Shown: piece after piece, positions 15,537 to 24,907 of the stretch | Numbering within the stretch: the first letter of the stretch is position 1 | Layout of the letters: each line of letters begins with the position of its first letter | From: OLB11 sp041392835 | GTDB lineage: Bacteria > Bacteroidota > Bacteroidia > Chitinophagales > Chitinophagaceae | Reading direction: 5' to 3' | NCBI GenBank assembly: GCA_041392835.1 | Contig: JAWKLF010000003.1 | Location: 1-64,000, forward strand | Length of the DNA: 64,000 nt | The notes under the pieces: generated by a model | The model's input: the letters and a program-made list of their open reading frames with translations, nothing else | Database searches by the model: none | Told to the model about the DNA's origin: nothing | Position numbers and translations under genes: made by a program

Positions 15537-18500
15537 ATGAAGTACATTTATCTAAGTTTTTTGCTATTGTTTTTTAGTTTTAGTTCTTATTCGCAGATTT
15601 CGGGATTTGCCTATAGAGACTATAATGGAAATGGTGCAAGACAGACAACATCTCCTAATAATGAGCCGGGAGTACCAGGTATCATTGTTAATGCTTACGA
15701 CGCATCAAATGCCTTGTTGACCACTACGGTAACAGGGGCCGATGGTTCCTATTCTATGCCTTTTACTACTCCTGTTAGGGTAGAGTTTGTCATACCAAGT
15801 GGCAATCAATGTGTCGATCAAAGTATAGATTATACCGGGTTTAGCGGAGATGGTAATAATATTCGTTTTGTGAATGCAAACATGAGTAATTTAAATTATG
15901 CTATTCATTTGCCCGATGATTATGTATCCAATACAAATCCGCAAGTATATGTACCTATTTTTACCAATGGAGATCCATTAGGAGGTGGTACCTCGGGTGC
16001 TCAGGCAGGTTTTATCGGTTACGATCATAATTCGGCAACAGTACCAAGTAATGTTAAGTCAATACCTCAATCAGCTATGGGTGCAGTATGGGGAGGCACC
16101 TATAGTAAACAAGCAAAAAAAATATTTACTTCAGCATTTCTAAAAAGACAAGTGGGTTTAGGCCCATTAGGTTCTGGAGGTATATATATGTTAGAGCCAA
16201 CAGCTACTTCATTTAATGTTACATCATTTTATGATATGGATGCCAATGGACATAGAACAAGAGCAGCAGCTGGAGCTGTTGCTTATGGTAGTGGTTCTTC
16301 TTTTACAGTTGCTGGTGGAACAACTATTACTTACAATGGTCCCATTGATTCTGAATCAGGATTGCCAGAAGGTTTAGGTGTCATAGGCACAAACGTTCAA
16401 AGAGGGCTTCCGGCCGCAATGGATGCAGACTGTTATGACCCAGCGGCATTTGATCAAGTTGGCAAGGTAGGACTTGGTGATATTGAAATAAGTGATGATG
16501 GGAAGTTCTTATTTGTAATGAATTTGTATAATAAAAAATTATATCGTTTAGAATTAGATAATGCCTACAACCCTACATCAGTGATAGCTGTAAATAGCTA
16601 TTCTATGCCTGCAGTAGCTGTTACCAATGGTGTATTAAGACCATTTGCTGTTACCTACCACAGAAATAAATTATATGTAGGTGCGGTAGCATCTGGCGAA
16701 AATGGTGGTGTAAATTCTATAGGAGGCGCAACAAATTTATATGGCTATGTATTTGAAATTGATAATCCATTAGGTTCATTAACTTTTAATGCAAGTCCTA
16801 TATTAACTATACCATTAAATTATAGAAAAGGATATGCTATTACTACATTGGATGCAAATGTAAATGCACATATGTGGCATGCTTGGTCAAATAATTCATC
16901 AAATTTTATCGTAGATGGGTTTGGAGAGTTTGCATGGTCAAGTCCTATGCTTACAAATTTAGAATTTTCAGATAGAGGCGATTTGATTATTGACTTTATG
17001 GATAGAGGAGGGCATCAATATGGTTATAATAATTTTACACATCTAAACGCTTCTGCTTCAGCATTAGTTTCTCGATACGATGTGTCTGGTGATATATTGA
17101 TAGCAGGCAAATCTTGTGCAACAGGCTCATTTCTATTAGAAAGTAACGGAGCGTATAGTTCAAACGGCATTCCTTTGGCATCGCCTGGTGTTGGCACTTT
17201 AGAAGGTCCAGGAAATGGCGAATTTTTTAACGGAGATATTGCACCCGATCATTATCACCATGAAACGAGTCAAGGTGCAGCAGCTACATTGCCAGGTAGC
17301 CGTTCATTGATTTTTACATTGATGGATCCTGTCACATCTTTTTCGGGCGGTACTGCAAGATTCAATTCTGATAATGGTGCTGCTACCAATAGAACTACAT
17401 TGTATGGAAGTAACGATGGTGCTGCAGCCAAATCAAATGGCTTAGGAGATATTGAGATTGCGGGTATTGAACCACCTATAGAAGTAGGAAATCTTGTTTG
17501 GACTGATGCCAACATGAATGGTATTCAAGATGCAGGAGAAACCGGTATTTCTGGTGTTACTTTAGAATTGTTTTGTGATTTTGATAATGATATGATACCT
17601 GATGGCGCTGCTATAGCTTCAACTACTACAAATGGTTTTGGACAATGGTATTTCAACGTTTCTAACGTAATTGATGGCGATTGTAATACACTTGGAAATC
17701 AAGCTGGCTTACAACCTTTCAAAACATATTTAGTACAAGTAGCTGCATCAGATTGGTCAGGCGGTATTGGTATAGGCAATTTAGATTTGCATAGTTTAAC
17801 AACTGCAAATGCACCTGTTACTGGTATCTTAGATGCAAGTGATAATGATGCAAGCTTAGTAGCAACTATTCCTCAAATACAATTTACCACTGGCAATTGG
17901 GGCGAAAATAATCACACCTTCGATTTAGGTTTTATACCTTGTAATGTAGATGCTGGTATTGCATTATTTTTAGATTGCAATACACCATCAGGTATGATAG
18001 GAACTCCCGCAATGCCAGGTGCTTCCTATGTATGGACTCCTGCTGCTGGTTTGGACAATGCAAATATTGCACAGCCAATTGCTACTCCTTCTTCTACTAC
18101 TAATTATACATTAACCGTAAATGGTTTTTGTACAGATTCAGTATTGGTAACAGTAGATAATACTCCTCCAACAGCCGATGCAGGTCCTAATCAAACTATT
18201 TATTTAGGTAGTTCTGTACAAATTGGTACAGCTTCTATAGTTGGTACTACGTATTCTTGGAACCCAGCTACAGGTTTGGATAATGCTTCTATAGCACAAC
18301 CAACAGCTACTCCTACAGTTCCTTCAACAACGTACACCGTTACTGCTACAGGCACTAATGGTTGTACAGAAACGTCTGTAGTAACTGTTGATGTATTATT
18401 ACCTACACCTACTTTAGTTTCTTATCCTAATAGTCAATATTGCTTTGGCGATAATATTGTTTTGACAGCTTATGGAGAACCTGGAGCTACTTTTAATTGG

Positions 18501-21500
18501 ACAACTCCTGGTACTTGTACAGCTACTATTGACAATTCAGTTTCTGGACAATCTAGTGTTATTATATCAGATTTAAATAGCGACTGTTTGGGTCTATATA
18601 GTGTTACACAAGATTTATCAACATTCCCAACTTCAGCTTCTGTAAGTGAAATGATAGATGGTGCTGCTAAACCAGTAATCAACTTCATAACTACTGCATG
18701 TGTAAGTAATATGGGTGAAGTTACTGTAAATGCATCGGGTACAAATTTAGAATATAATATCAATGGTGGGCCTTTCCAAACTTCAAATGTTTTGACAACA
18801 TTACCAGGATCTGCATTTATAGTAGGAGTTAAAGAAGCTGGAAGTTCATGTATAGAATTTTATGAAGGGCATTGTGTAAATTGTAGTGCTTCGTTTGCTT
18901 GTACAAATCCGCCTAAAGATTCTATTGTTGCACCAGAAAAAACATGTGCTAATACACCAATTAATATAGTAGGTTATTTTGATAATGCAAGCAACGCTAC
19001 TTGGACTACTTCTGGTACAGGGACTTTTGCTACAAATACTTCAAGTTCATCTCCTTTTGCTACTACCTATACGCCATCTGCAGCAGATATGCTGGCAGGC
19101 AATGTAGTAATTACGTTTACAACCGATGATCCAGATGGTGCTGGGCCTTGTATGGCTGCTATGTGTTCTCATAATATGGAATTATTTAATGGAACGGTAG
19201 CTCCAACATTAGCTTCTAATTCACCAGTTTGTGAAAACAGTTTACTGTATGTAACAGCAAGCGGTGCTGAAGGAACTATCACATGGAGTGGGGGCTATAC
19301 AGGTACAGGCGATTCTATTGCTTATCCAAACGCTACGGTAGGTAATTCAGGAACATATACTGCTACGGCTTCTATATTGGGTTGTACTAATGTGGCCCCA
19401 AGTTCAACGAGTTCAATAGCAGTAACTGTAGTTCCAACGCCAACTTTAGCAGTAAATGTTATAGGTATTCCAGAGGCTTGTTTAGGCAATGCCAATGGTC
19501 AAATCAATGTAGATGTTTCTGGCGGATCAGGAAATTATACTATTTGTTATAATGGCAATTTATCAAACTGTGTAAATGCTTCTGTAGCCAACTTCCAATG
19601 GATAGCTCCTGGATCTTATACGGTAACCGTAGTAGATCAAATTTGTCCTAATAATGTATTTAGCTATCCCGTTGTTGTACCTGCTGGTGCAGTGATACCA
19701 CCACCTACAGTATCATCTAACTATACTGCTTGCGCAGGTGAAGATTTAGTACTTAGTGGTTCCGTAGTGTCACCAGCCACTAATATCATTTGGGTAAATG
19801 CTGCAACTAATTTAAATGCAACAGGAAATCCTTTGGTTATACAAAATGCAACCTTGTCTATGAGTGGTAACTATTATGCAAAAGCTATAGATATAAACGG
19901 TTGTGCTTCATCGCAAGTAGGCTTTACAGTAGATGTATTTGAAAAACCAGTAATAACGCATGTACAAGTAAATTGTTTTGGAACTACAGCCAATGTTACT
20001 GTTTCTGCAACAACTGGCACAGGCTCTTTGACATACTCATTAGATGGTTCGGTTTATCAATCCTCAAATGAATTTACGGGTATTACACAAGGAAACTATG
20101 TAGTGCATGTAATGAATGGAACAAGCAATTGTGAAACAACGTTGCCTATATACGTTCCTAACTGTGCATGTCCTAATAGTCCAGAAATAACAATAGATGC
20201 TCCTCTTACTTCATGCGGATTAACTCCTATTCCAGTAAGTACTGCATTTACAAATGTAGGTAATGCTACTTGGAGCTCCACAGGAAGCGGTACATTCACC
20301 ATTGCTTCTGGTGCAAGTCCGTTAGCTTCGGTTTATACGCCAAGTGCTTCTGATTTAGCTACTGGTCAAGTTAATCTTGTAGTTACAACAGATGATCCCG
20401 ATGGAGCAGGTCCTTGTACCCCAGTTTCTGAATCAATACTTATTTATTTAGTAGATAGTTTAGAAACTCCAAGTATCACGTTGAATCAAGCTAGCTATTG
20501 TTGGGGAGATACATTAATTCTTACAAGTTCAAGTCCTACTCCGATTATTTGGACAGGAAAAGGAGCTTTCTATTCGGACAGTAGTGTAGGTGTTGTAAAC
20601 GGTGTAACAGAATTTTTATCTGGGTACTATTTTGCTACAGCGACTGGAAATGGTTGTACCACAAAAATCGATAGCGTACTAGTAGATATTGCTCCAGCAC
20701 CTATATTGACAGTAACCGCTTCTGTAGTAGATGAAAACTGCGAAGGGCACGCCAATGGTGAAATTACAATAGATGTAAGTGGAGGTAGTGGAAACTATAC
20801 AGTATGTGATGGATTGTTTATTAATTGTGCTGCAAGTACTGGAAACAATACATTCAAATGGTTAGCTCCTGGTGTTTATACCATATTTGTAGCCGATCAA
20901 ACTTGCCCTAATGCGCAAAATACAATTACAGAAACAGTACAGGCTGGATTGCATGTAGATCCACCAACAAGTGCTTCTTATAATAATCCAGTATGTGTAG
21001 GCGAAGATTTAGTTCTAACTGCAACTGGCACTTTGGGCAGTACCTATTTATGGACAGATATGACCAATAACTATACCGCTAATGGAGAAGTAATAATTCG
21101 TACACCTTCAGAATTGGGTATGAGTGGTACTTATAAAGTACAAAGACTCGATAACGGTTGTGCTTCGGAAGCTATACTATTAGATGTTCATATTTTTGAT
21201 AATCCTATTATCGCCAGTATAGACACTGTTTGTATGGGTAGTATAGACTCTGGAAAAATTACTATCAATGCATTAGTTGGTTCTGGTGATGAGTTAGAAT
21301 ATGCCTTGAATGATGGTGCATTCCAAACAAGCAATGTGTTTGAATACCTTTCCAATGGTTTATATCAAATCAAGGTTAGACCAGTAGGTAGTGATTGCGA
21401 AGTTGTTGTAAATGATGTAGAACTTTATTGCGATTGTCATTGTGGTAAAGATGCAGACATCACTGTTTATCCTAATCCTAACAAAGGTAAGTTCACAGTG

Positions 21501-21710
21501 AAAGTACAAACAGCTTCAGAAAATGCTATAGTGGGTATTGCATTGTATGATCTACAAGGAAGATTAATCTATGATAAATCGCTCGAAGCAAGAGCTGGTC
21601 AAATGATACATGATATCAATATTCAAGGATTTGCTACAGGAGCTTACATGATTAAACTTAATATTGATGGAGAAATATATGTTCGCCCAGTATTGATAGA
21701 TAGTAAATAA
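15537..21710 (+). CDS. Giant T9SS-secreted adhesin with SdrD-like, Ig-like and SprB-type repeats
   Basis: This is a 2057-residue secreted protein. The signal peptide is at 1-19 (ending SSYSQ). SdrD B-like domains lie at about 20-115 (ISGFAYRDYNGNGARQ) and about 645-760 (VGNLVWTDANMNGIQDAGE). The intervening 500 residues look like a beta-propeller (SKQAKKIFTSAFLKRQVG, GDIEISDDGKFLFV). Ig/PKD-like and SprB-type modules (VSGGSGNYT appears twice) follow in a repeat unit of about 420 residues. The C terminus is a type A T9SS sorting domain (ITVYPNPNKGKFTVKV...GAYMIKLN). It should be anchored at or released from the cell surface and may serve adhesion or gliding. The ligand is unknown. A terminator follows directly. 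Confidence 0.9.
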   Translation: MKYIYLSFLLLFFSFSSYSQISGFAYRDYNGNGARQTTSPNNEPGVPGIIVNAYDASNALLTTTVTGADGSYSMPFTTPVRVEFVIPSGNQCVDQSIDYTGFSGDGNNIRFVNANMSNLNYAIHLPDDYVSNTNPQVYVPIFTNGDPLGGGTSGAQAGFIGYDHNSATVPSNVKSIPQSAMGAVWGGTYSKQAKKIFTSAFLKRQVGLGPLGSGGIYMLEPTATSFNVTSFYDMDANGHRTRAAAGAVAYGSGSSFTVAGGTTITYNGPIDSESGLPEGLGVIGTNVQRGLPAAMDADCYDPAAFDQVGKVGLGDIEISDDGKFLFVMNLYNKKLYRLELDNAYNPTSVIAVNSYSMPAVAVTNGVLRPFAVTYHRNKLYVGAVASGENGGVNSIGGATNLYGYVFEIDNPLGSLTFNASPILTIPLNYRKGYAITTLDANVNAHMWHAWSNNSSNFIVDGFGEFAWSSPMLTNLEFSDRGDLIIDFMDRGGHQYGYNNFTHLNASASALVSRYDVSGDILIAGKSCATGSFLLESNGAYSSNGIPLASPGVGTLEGPGNGEFFNGDIAPDHYHHETSQGAAATLPGSRSLIFTLMDPVTSFSGGTARFNSDNGAATNRTTLYGSNDGAAAKSNGLGDIEIAGIEPPIEVGNLVWTDANMNGIQDAGETGISGVTLELFCDFDNDMIPDGAAIASTTTNGFGQWYFNVSNVIDGDCNTLGNQAGLQPFKTYLVQVAASDWSGGIGIGNLDLHSLTTANAPVTGILDASDNDASLVATIPQIQFTTGNWGENNHTFDLGFIPCNVDAGIALFLDCNTPSGMIGTPAMPGASYVWTPAAGLDNANIAQPIATPSSTTNYTLTVNGFCTDSVLVTVDNTPPTADAGPNQTIYLGSSVQIGTASIVGTTYSWNPATGLDNASIAQPTATPTVPSTTYTVTATGTNGCTETSVVTVDVLLPTPTLVSYPNSQYCFGDNIVLTAYGEPGATFNWTTPGTCTATIDNSVSGQSSVIISDLNSDCLGLYSVTQDLSTFPTSASVSEMIDGAAKPVINFITTACVSNMGEVTVNASGTNLEYNINGGPFQTSNVLTTLPGSAFIVGVKEAGSSCIEFYEGHCVNCSASFACTNPPKDSIVAPEKTCANTPINIVGYFDNASNATWTTSGTGTFATNTSSSSPFATTYTPSAADMLAGNVVITFTTDDPDGAGPCMAAMCSHNMELFNGTVAPTLASNSPVCENSLLYVTASGAEGTITWSGGYTGTGDSIAYPNATVGNSGTYTATASILGCTNVAPSSTSSIAVTVVPTPTLAVNVIGIPEACLGNANGQINVDVSGGSGNYTICYNGNLSNCVNASVANFQWIAPGSYTVTVVDQICPNNVFSYPVVVPAGAVIPPPTVSSNYTACAGEDLVLSGSVVSPATNIIWVNAATNLNATGNPLVIQNATLSMSGNYYAKAIDINGCASSQVGFTVDVFEKPVITHVQVNCFGTTANVTVSATTGTGSLTYSLDGSVYQSSNEFTGITQGNYVVHVMNGTSNCETTLPIYVPNCACPNSPEITIDAPLTSCGLTPIPVSTAFTNVGNATWSSTGSGTFTIASGASPLASVYTPSASDLATGQVNLVVTTDDPDGAGPCTPVSESILIYLVDSLETPSITLNQASYCWGDTLILTSSSPTPIIWTGKGAFYSDSSVGVVNGVTEFLSGYYFATATGNGCTTKIDSVLVDIAPAPILTVTASVVDENCEGHANGEITIDVSGGSGNYTVCDGLFINCAASTGNNTFKWLAPGVYTIFVADQTCPNAQNTITETVQAGLHVDPPTSASYNNPVCVGEDLVLTATGTLGSTYLWTDMTNNYTANGEVIIRTPSELGMSGTYKVQRLDNGCASEAILLDVHIFDNPIIASIDTVCMGSIDSGKITINALVGSGDELEYALNDGAFQTSNVFEYLSNGLYQIKVRPVGSDCEVVVNDVELYCDCHCGKDADITVYPNPNKGKFTVKVQTASENAIVGIALYDLQGRLIYDKSLEARAGQMIHDINIQGFATGAYMIKLNIDGEIYVRPVLIDSK
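18911..21450 (+). repeat. Internal protein-coding repeat, period about 1.27 kb
   Basis: Within the giant adhesin, the block beginning near CANTPINIVG (18945) recurs 1269 bases later as CGLTPIPVST (20214). Both copies carry, in order, TDDPDGAGPC, a VSGGSGNYT module, a GEDLVL module and an xxPI module ending in a Cys-rich linker. A partial earlier copy of the last part lies at about 18420-18910 (FGDNIVL, GPFQTSNV). The copies are diverged at the DNA level. Confidence 0.7.
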
Positions 21711-21728
21711 TAAATTTCATAAAACGTG

Positions 21729-21763
21729 AAAGAGGCTGTCCAAAAAGCATTGGCAGCCTCTTT
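21729..21763 (+). terminator. Intrinsic terminator after the giant adhesin gene
   Basis: An AAAGAGGCTG/CAGCCTCTTT stem of 10 bp around a 15-base loop is followed by a run of nine T (21761-21769). It is 18 bases after the adhesin stop. Confidence 0.85.
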
Positions 21764-21769
21764 TTTTTT

Positions 21770-22149
21770 CGAGTAGGTATCGAAAATAATTATCGAATAC
21801 ATAAATCTCAAGCAGTTCAAAAGCCTTTTTAGACACACTCTTTTATTTGTATATATAAAATTCATCCACTGCATTTGCATTCGCAAAAATCATATTCGAT
21901 TTAGTAAATCAAATCATATAGATTGAACAGATTTAAAAATATAAGAGATCGATTTTTGTATCTCAAATTGCTCAAAAAAGCTGTAGAGGTTTATACTCCC
22001 GCAAACTGCGTGATAAGAAATAGTCTACGACAAAAAATGCTGCGGTATTGCACTTTCATTGACCATTTTCCAATAGGCTAAAGTCTAAAATTTACTCTGT
22101 TCTTTTGTGCTATAAATACTTTATTACGGCATAGAGCATGCTAAAATTA
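21770..22149. other. Intergenic region with one copy of dispersed repeat family I
   Basis: After the terminator no coding frame of note is seen. AT-rich sequence leads to a 38-nt repeat core at 21995-22032. No tRNA or promoter is evident. The downstream gene is on the opposite strand, so this is a convergent gap. Confidence 0.6.
21995..22032 (+). repeat. Dispersed intergenic repeat family I, copy A (core)
   Basis: The 38-base core starts ACTCCCGCAAACTGCG and ends CGACA. It aligns without gaps to the cores at 35569-35606 and 39497-39534, with 29 of 38 identical bases to each. Confidence 0.6.
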
Positions 22150-22521
22150 TTAGATATGTTGGTCTATGAGTATCATGTTGCCATCAGGGTCTACAAGAGT
22201 GATACTGGCAGGACCCGATGTAGTTGTATCTGCTTTTGATAATAATGTAACATCATCATCTAATAATTTTTTTTGTATTTCTCTTATATCATCAAATTCA
22301 GCTAACGTTTGTGCATTACTATCCCATCCTGGATTAAAAGTTATAATGTTGTTTGGGAACATGCCTTGAAAAAGACCGATCAAACTATCTCCATTTTTCA
22401 TGATGAGATAATTTTTTGTAATGTCTCCTCCGAAAACAATAAAACCCATTTTTTCATAAAAGGTTTTTGAAGCATGAATGTCTTTAACTGACAAGCTCAA
22501 TGAAAAAGCGCCTAATTTCAT
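22150..22521 (-). CDS. VOC (glyoxalase/bleomycin-resistance) family protein
   Basis: This is a 123-residue single-domain VOC protein: LGAFSLSLSVKDIHASKTFYEKMGF at the N terminus, a central GDSLIGLFQGMF strand, and GPASITLVDPDGNMILIDQH at the C terminus. The beta-alpha-beta-beta-beta halves form a small metal-binding cavity. Many such proteins are lyases or dioxygenase relatives, but the substrate here is unknown. It lies just downstream of the ACMSD-type gene on the same strand and may be co-transcribed. Confidence 0.85.
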   Translation of the reverse strand: MKLGAFSLSLSVKDIHASKTFYEKMGFIVFGGDITKNYLIMKNGDSLIGLFQGMFPNNIITFNPGWDSNAQTLAEFDDIREIQKKLLDDDVTLLSKADTTTSGPASITLVDPDGNMILIDQHI

Positions 22522-22549
22522 AGTATATTTTTTTTTAAAAATTAATGTA

Positions 22550-22840
22550 TTATTTCAACCATTCCATAGCATTATTCCAAAGTATATCTACTTTTATTGC
22601 ATCTGCATACGAAGCGTTTTCTACGAGTTCGCCGGGGATTTCTTCGCCAAGTGGGAAAGGGTAGTCGCTGCCACAACATATTTTTTTACTACCTATAGTA
22701 TTCATTAATAAGTCTAATGCATGCATGTCATGCACAAGGCTATCTACCCAAAAATGACCTAAAAATTTTTTAGGATTTGTTTGAGAGTCTATGGCACATA
22801 AGTCGGGTCGTACTTTCCACCCATGCTCTACACGACCCAC
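22550..22840 (-). CDS. 3' part of frameshifted ACMSD-type amidohydrolase
   Basis: This frame carries the C-terminal third of the enzyme: GRVEHGWKVRPDLCA, NPKKFLGHFWVDSLVHD, and SKKICCGSDYPFPLGEEIPGELV, where the Asp of GSDYPFPLG is a metal-binding/catalytic residue of the family. It has no start of its own. It continues the 22863-23537 frame after indels at about 22880-22915; read in this frame, upstream sequence gives FAFAHSGGSFPATVGRVEHG, which matches the family. Confidence 0.8.
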   Translation of the reverse strand: MGRVEHGWKVRPDLCAIDSQTNPKKFLGHFWVDSLVHDMHALDLLMNTIGSKKICCGSDYPFPLGEEIPGELVENASYADAIKVDILWNNAMEWLK

Positions 22841-22862
22841 CGTTGCAGGAAAAGAGCCTCCA

Positions 22863-23537
22863 CTATGAGCAAATGCAAATTTTAAAGTTGGAAATTTTCA
22901 AATATGCCAGCAAAAGTAAGCTACATATTGCTCTTGAGGTTTCGCCTGGCATGCCTACCAACCAAGGCAACCAATATTTCATCATGGTTTTTTCACCCAT
23001 CATTTCCCAAGGGTGTATAAATATGCTACAATTTAGTTCTTCGGCCGCTTGCCAAAAAGGTAGAAATTGTTCATCGTTCAAATTGAGTTGATTGACATTG
23101 CTTCCGATTTCGATGCCAGGCATTTTTAAATCTTTTACTACTCTTTCCATTTCTTTGATGGCAAAATCAACATGCTGAAGAGGCACTGTACCCAAACCAA
23201 TGAAATGATTAGGATGTTGCTCAACACAAGACGCAATATGGTCGTTCAAAAAACGTGATGTTTCATATCCATCTTTTGGTTTGGCCCAATAATTAAAAAG
23301 TACAGGTATAGTAGATAATACTTGAACATCAACATCCGTTTTTTGCATATCCAAAATTCGGTCTTTGGGCTCCCAACAATTACTTTCTATCTCTCTAAAA
23401 AATGTATCTCCTTTTATCATCTTGGCGCAGCAGGGTTTATGATGTTCTAAATGTATAAACTCGCCATAGCCAAATTTTTGAAACCAATTGGGCATATGTT
23501 CAGGCATGATGTGTGTGTGGATGTCAATTTTTTTCAT
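22863..23537 (-). CDS. Aminocarboxymuconate-semialdehyde decarboxylase-like amidohydrolase, 5' part
   Basis: The sequence closely follows the ACMSD family (2-amino-3-carboxymuconate-6-semialdehyde decarboxylase of tryptophan/kynurenine breakdown): the metal-binding start KKIDIHTHIMPEHMP, NCWEPKDRILDMQ, VQVLSTIPVLFNYWAKPKDG, FIGLGTVPLQ, and FIHPWEMMGEKTMMKYWLPW with the next metal His. Coding then goes out of frame after AICSLLL. The best family fit needs two missing bases, one in a T run near 22912 (giving AGIF) and one near 22893 (giving ENFPTLKFAFAH). A single extra A is the simpler but poorer alternative. The whole gene spans 22550-23537. No other kynurenine genes are nearby. Confidence 0.82.
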   Translation of the reverse strand: MKKIDIHTHIMPEHMPNWFQKFGYGEFIHLEHHKPCCAKMIKGDTFFREIESNCWEPKDRILDMQKTDVDVQVLSTIPVLFNYWAKPKDGYETSRFLNDHIASCVEQHPNHFIGLGTVPLQHVDFAIKEMERVVKDLKMPGIEIGSNVNQLNLNDEQFLPFWQAAEELNCSIFIHPWEMMGEKTMMKYWLPWLVGMPGETSRAICSLLLLAYLKISNFKICICS

Positions 23538-23694
23538 TTTTAGGAATATTTATTTCAATTTATATCTTTTTTTTAAGTCCTTTTAAATCAAGGACCATGG
23601 TTTTCAAATGTAAGTTTTGTTTCAGGTTCTTGATACAAATTACAAAAATACTTTTTTTGCTTTTCTCAACGCGCTTCTTTGTAACTTGCATGAT

Positions 23695-24861
23695 ATGGGA
23701 AAAAATTTTAAGTTGGTTGCAAAAACCTTGTATGGTTTTGAAGATTTGTTAGCAACAGAGCTTGCAGGGCTTGGCGCTTTGCATATTGAAAAAGGTACAC
23801 GCGTAGTGCGTTTTGAAGGAGATAATGGAATGATGTATAAAGCTAATTTGGGATGCAGAACAGCAATAAAAATTTTAAAACCCATACATACCTTTCTTGT
23901 CAGAAACGAACAAATGCTTTATGATGGTATTAAAAAAATTGATTGGACTTCCTATCTCAGTATCGAAAATACCTTTGCAATAGATGCTACGGTTTTTTCT
24001 GATTACTTTAATCATTCAAAATATGTAGCACTGAAATCTAAAGATGCAATTGCTGATTTTTTTGTTGAAAAAACAAAAGAAAGACCCAATGTAGATATTG
24101 AAAGGCCCGATATTCGAATCAATATACACATCGCACAAGAACAATGCACAGTATCTTTAGATAGCTCTGGCGAGAGTTTGCATCAGAGAGGGTATCGATT
24201 AGCCACTGGGCAAGCACCTATCAATGAAGTATTAGCTGCGGGCCTTTTAATGCATGCCGGTTGGCGTGGCCAATCGGATTTTTTGGACCCTATGTGTGGT
24301 AGTGCTACTATACTCATAGAAGCTGCTATGATAGCATGCCATATTCCTGCCAATATACACAGAAACTATTTTGCATGTATGGATTGGCCATGTTGGGATG
24401 AGACTTTGTTTGAAAAAATGAAAGAAATATTATTGAAAAAGACACGGGAGTTTGCTTTCAAAATGAATGGTTTTGAAATTAATAAGAAAGTGTTGGAATT
24501 TGCTAATCAAAATATTGAAAATGCTGGTTTGCATGAATTTATTAAATTAGAACAACAAGATTTTTTTGATAGTAAAAAAATAAGTGAAGAGCCATTATTT
24601 ATGCTTTTTAATCCACCTTATGATGAACGTTTAGAAGTTGACACTGAAATTTTTTATGCAAGCATTGGAAATACATTAAAAAAAAACTACCCCAATTCTC
24701 ACGCATGGCTCATCACAGCTAATTTGGATGCATTAAAGCATGTAGGCCTAAAGCCATCCAGAAAAATTATGTGTTATAATGGAGCTCTGGAAGCTCGCCT
24801 TGTAAAATATGAAATGTATACAGGCAGTAAGCGCACAAAATTTCAAGAAAAGGATAAGTAA
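23695..24861 (+). CDS. THUMP-domain class I RNA methyltransferase (RlmL/YpsC-like)
   Basis: This protein of 388 residues probably methylates guanine N2 in 23S rRNA. ATG 23695 is chosen because MGKNFKLVAKTLYGFEDLLATEL is the usual family start; the upstream extension is out of family. The N-terminal THUMP region (about 1-150) includes DATVFSDYFNHSKYVALKSKDAIADF. The methyltransferase domain has LDPMCGSATILIEAAMIA (SAM motif I) and the catalytic FNPPYDERL (N-PP-Y motif IV). The fused RlmK part of E. coli RlmKL is absent, as is normal outside Gammaproteobacteria. Confidence 0.9.
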   Translation: MGKNFKLVAKTLYGFEDLLATELAGLGALHIEKGTRVVRFEGDNGMMYKANLGCRTAIKILKPIHTFLVRNEQMLYDGIKKIDWTSYLSIENTFAIDATVFSDYFNHSKYVALKSKDAIADFFVEKTKERPNVDIERPDIRINIHIAQEQCTVSLDSSGESLHQRGYRLATGQAPINEVLAAGLLMHAGWRGQSDFLDPMCGSATILIEAAMIACHIPANIHRNYFACMDWPCWDETLFEKMKEILLKKTREFAFKMNGFEINKKVLEFANQNIENAGLHEFIKLEQQDFFDSKKISEEPLFMLFNPPYDERLEVDTEIFYASIGNTLKKNYPNSHAWLITANLDALKHVGLKPSRKIMCYNGALEARLVKYEMYTGSKRTKFQEKDK

Positions 24862-24876
24862 TGATAAGACAATTTT

Positions 24877-24900
24877 TTGTTTTAAATGATTTTAAAACAA
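24877..24900. terminator. AT-rich stem-loop between convergent genes
   Basis: TTGTTTTAAA and TTTAAAACAA form a perfect 10-bp stem around a 4-base loop between the methyltransferase and accC stops. A T-run precedes it and T-rich DNA follows. The low GC of the stem makes its strength doubtful. Confidence 0.4.
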
Positions 24901-24907
24901 TAGATTA

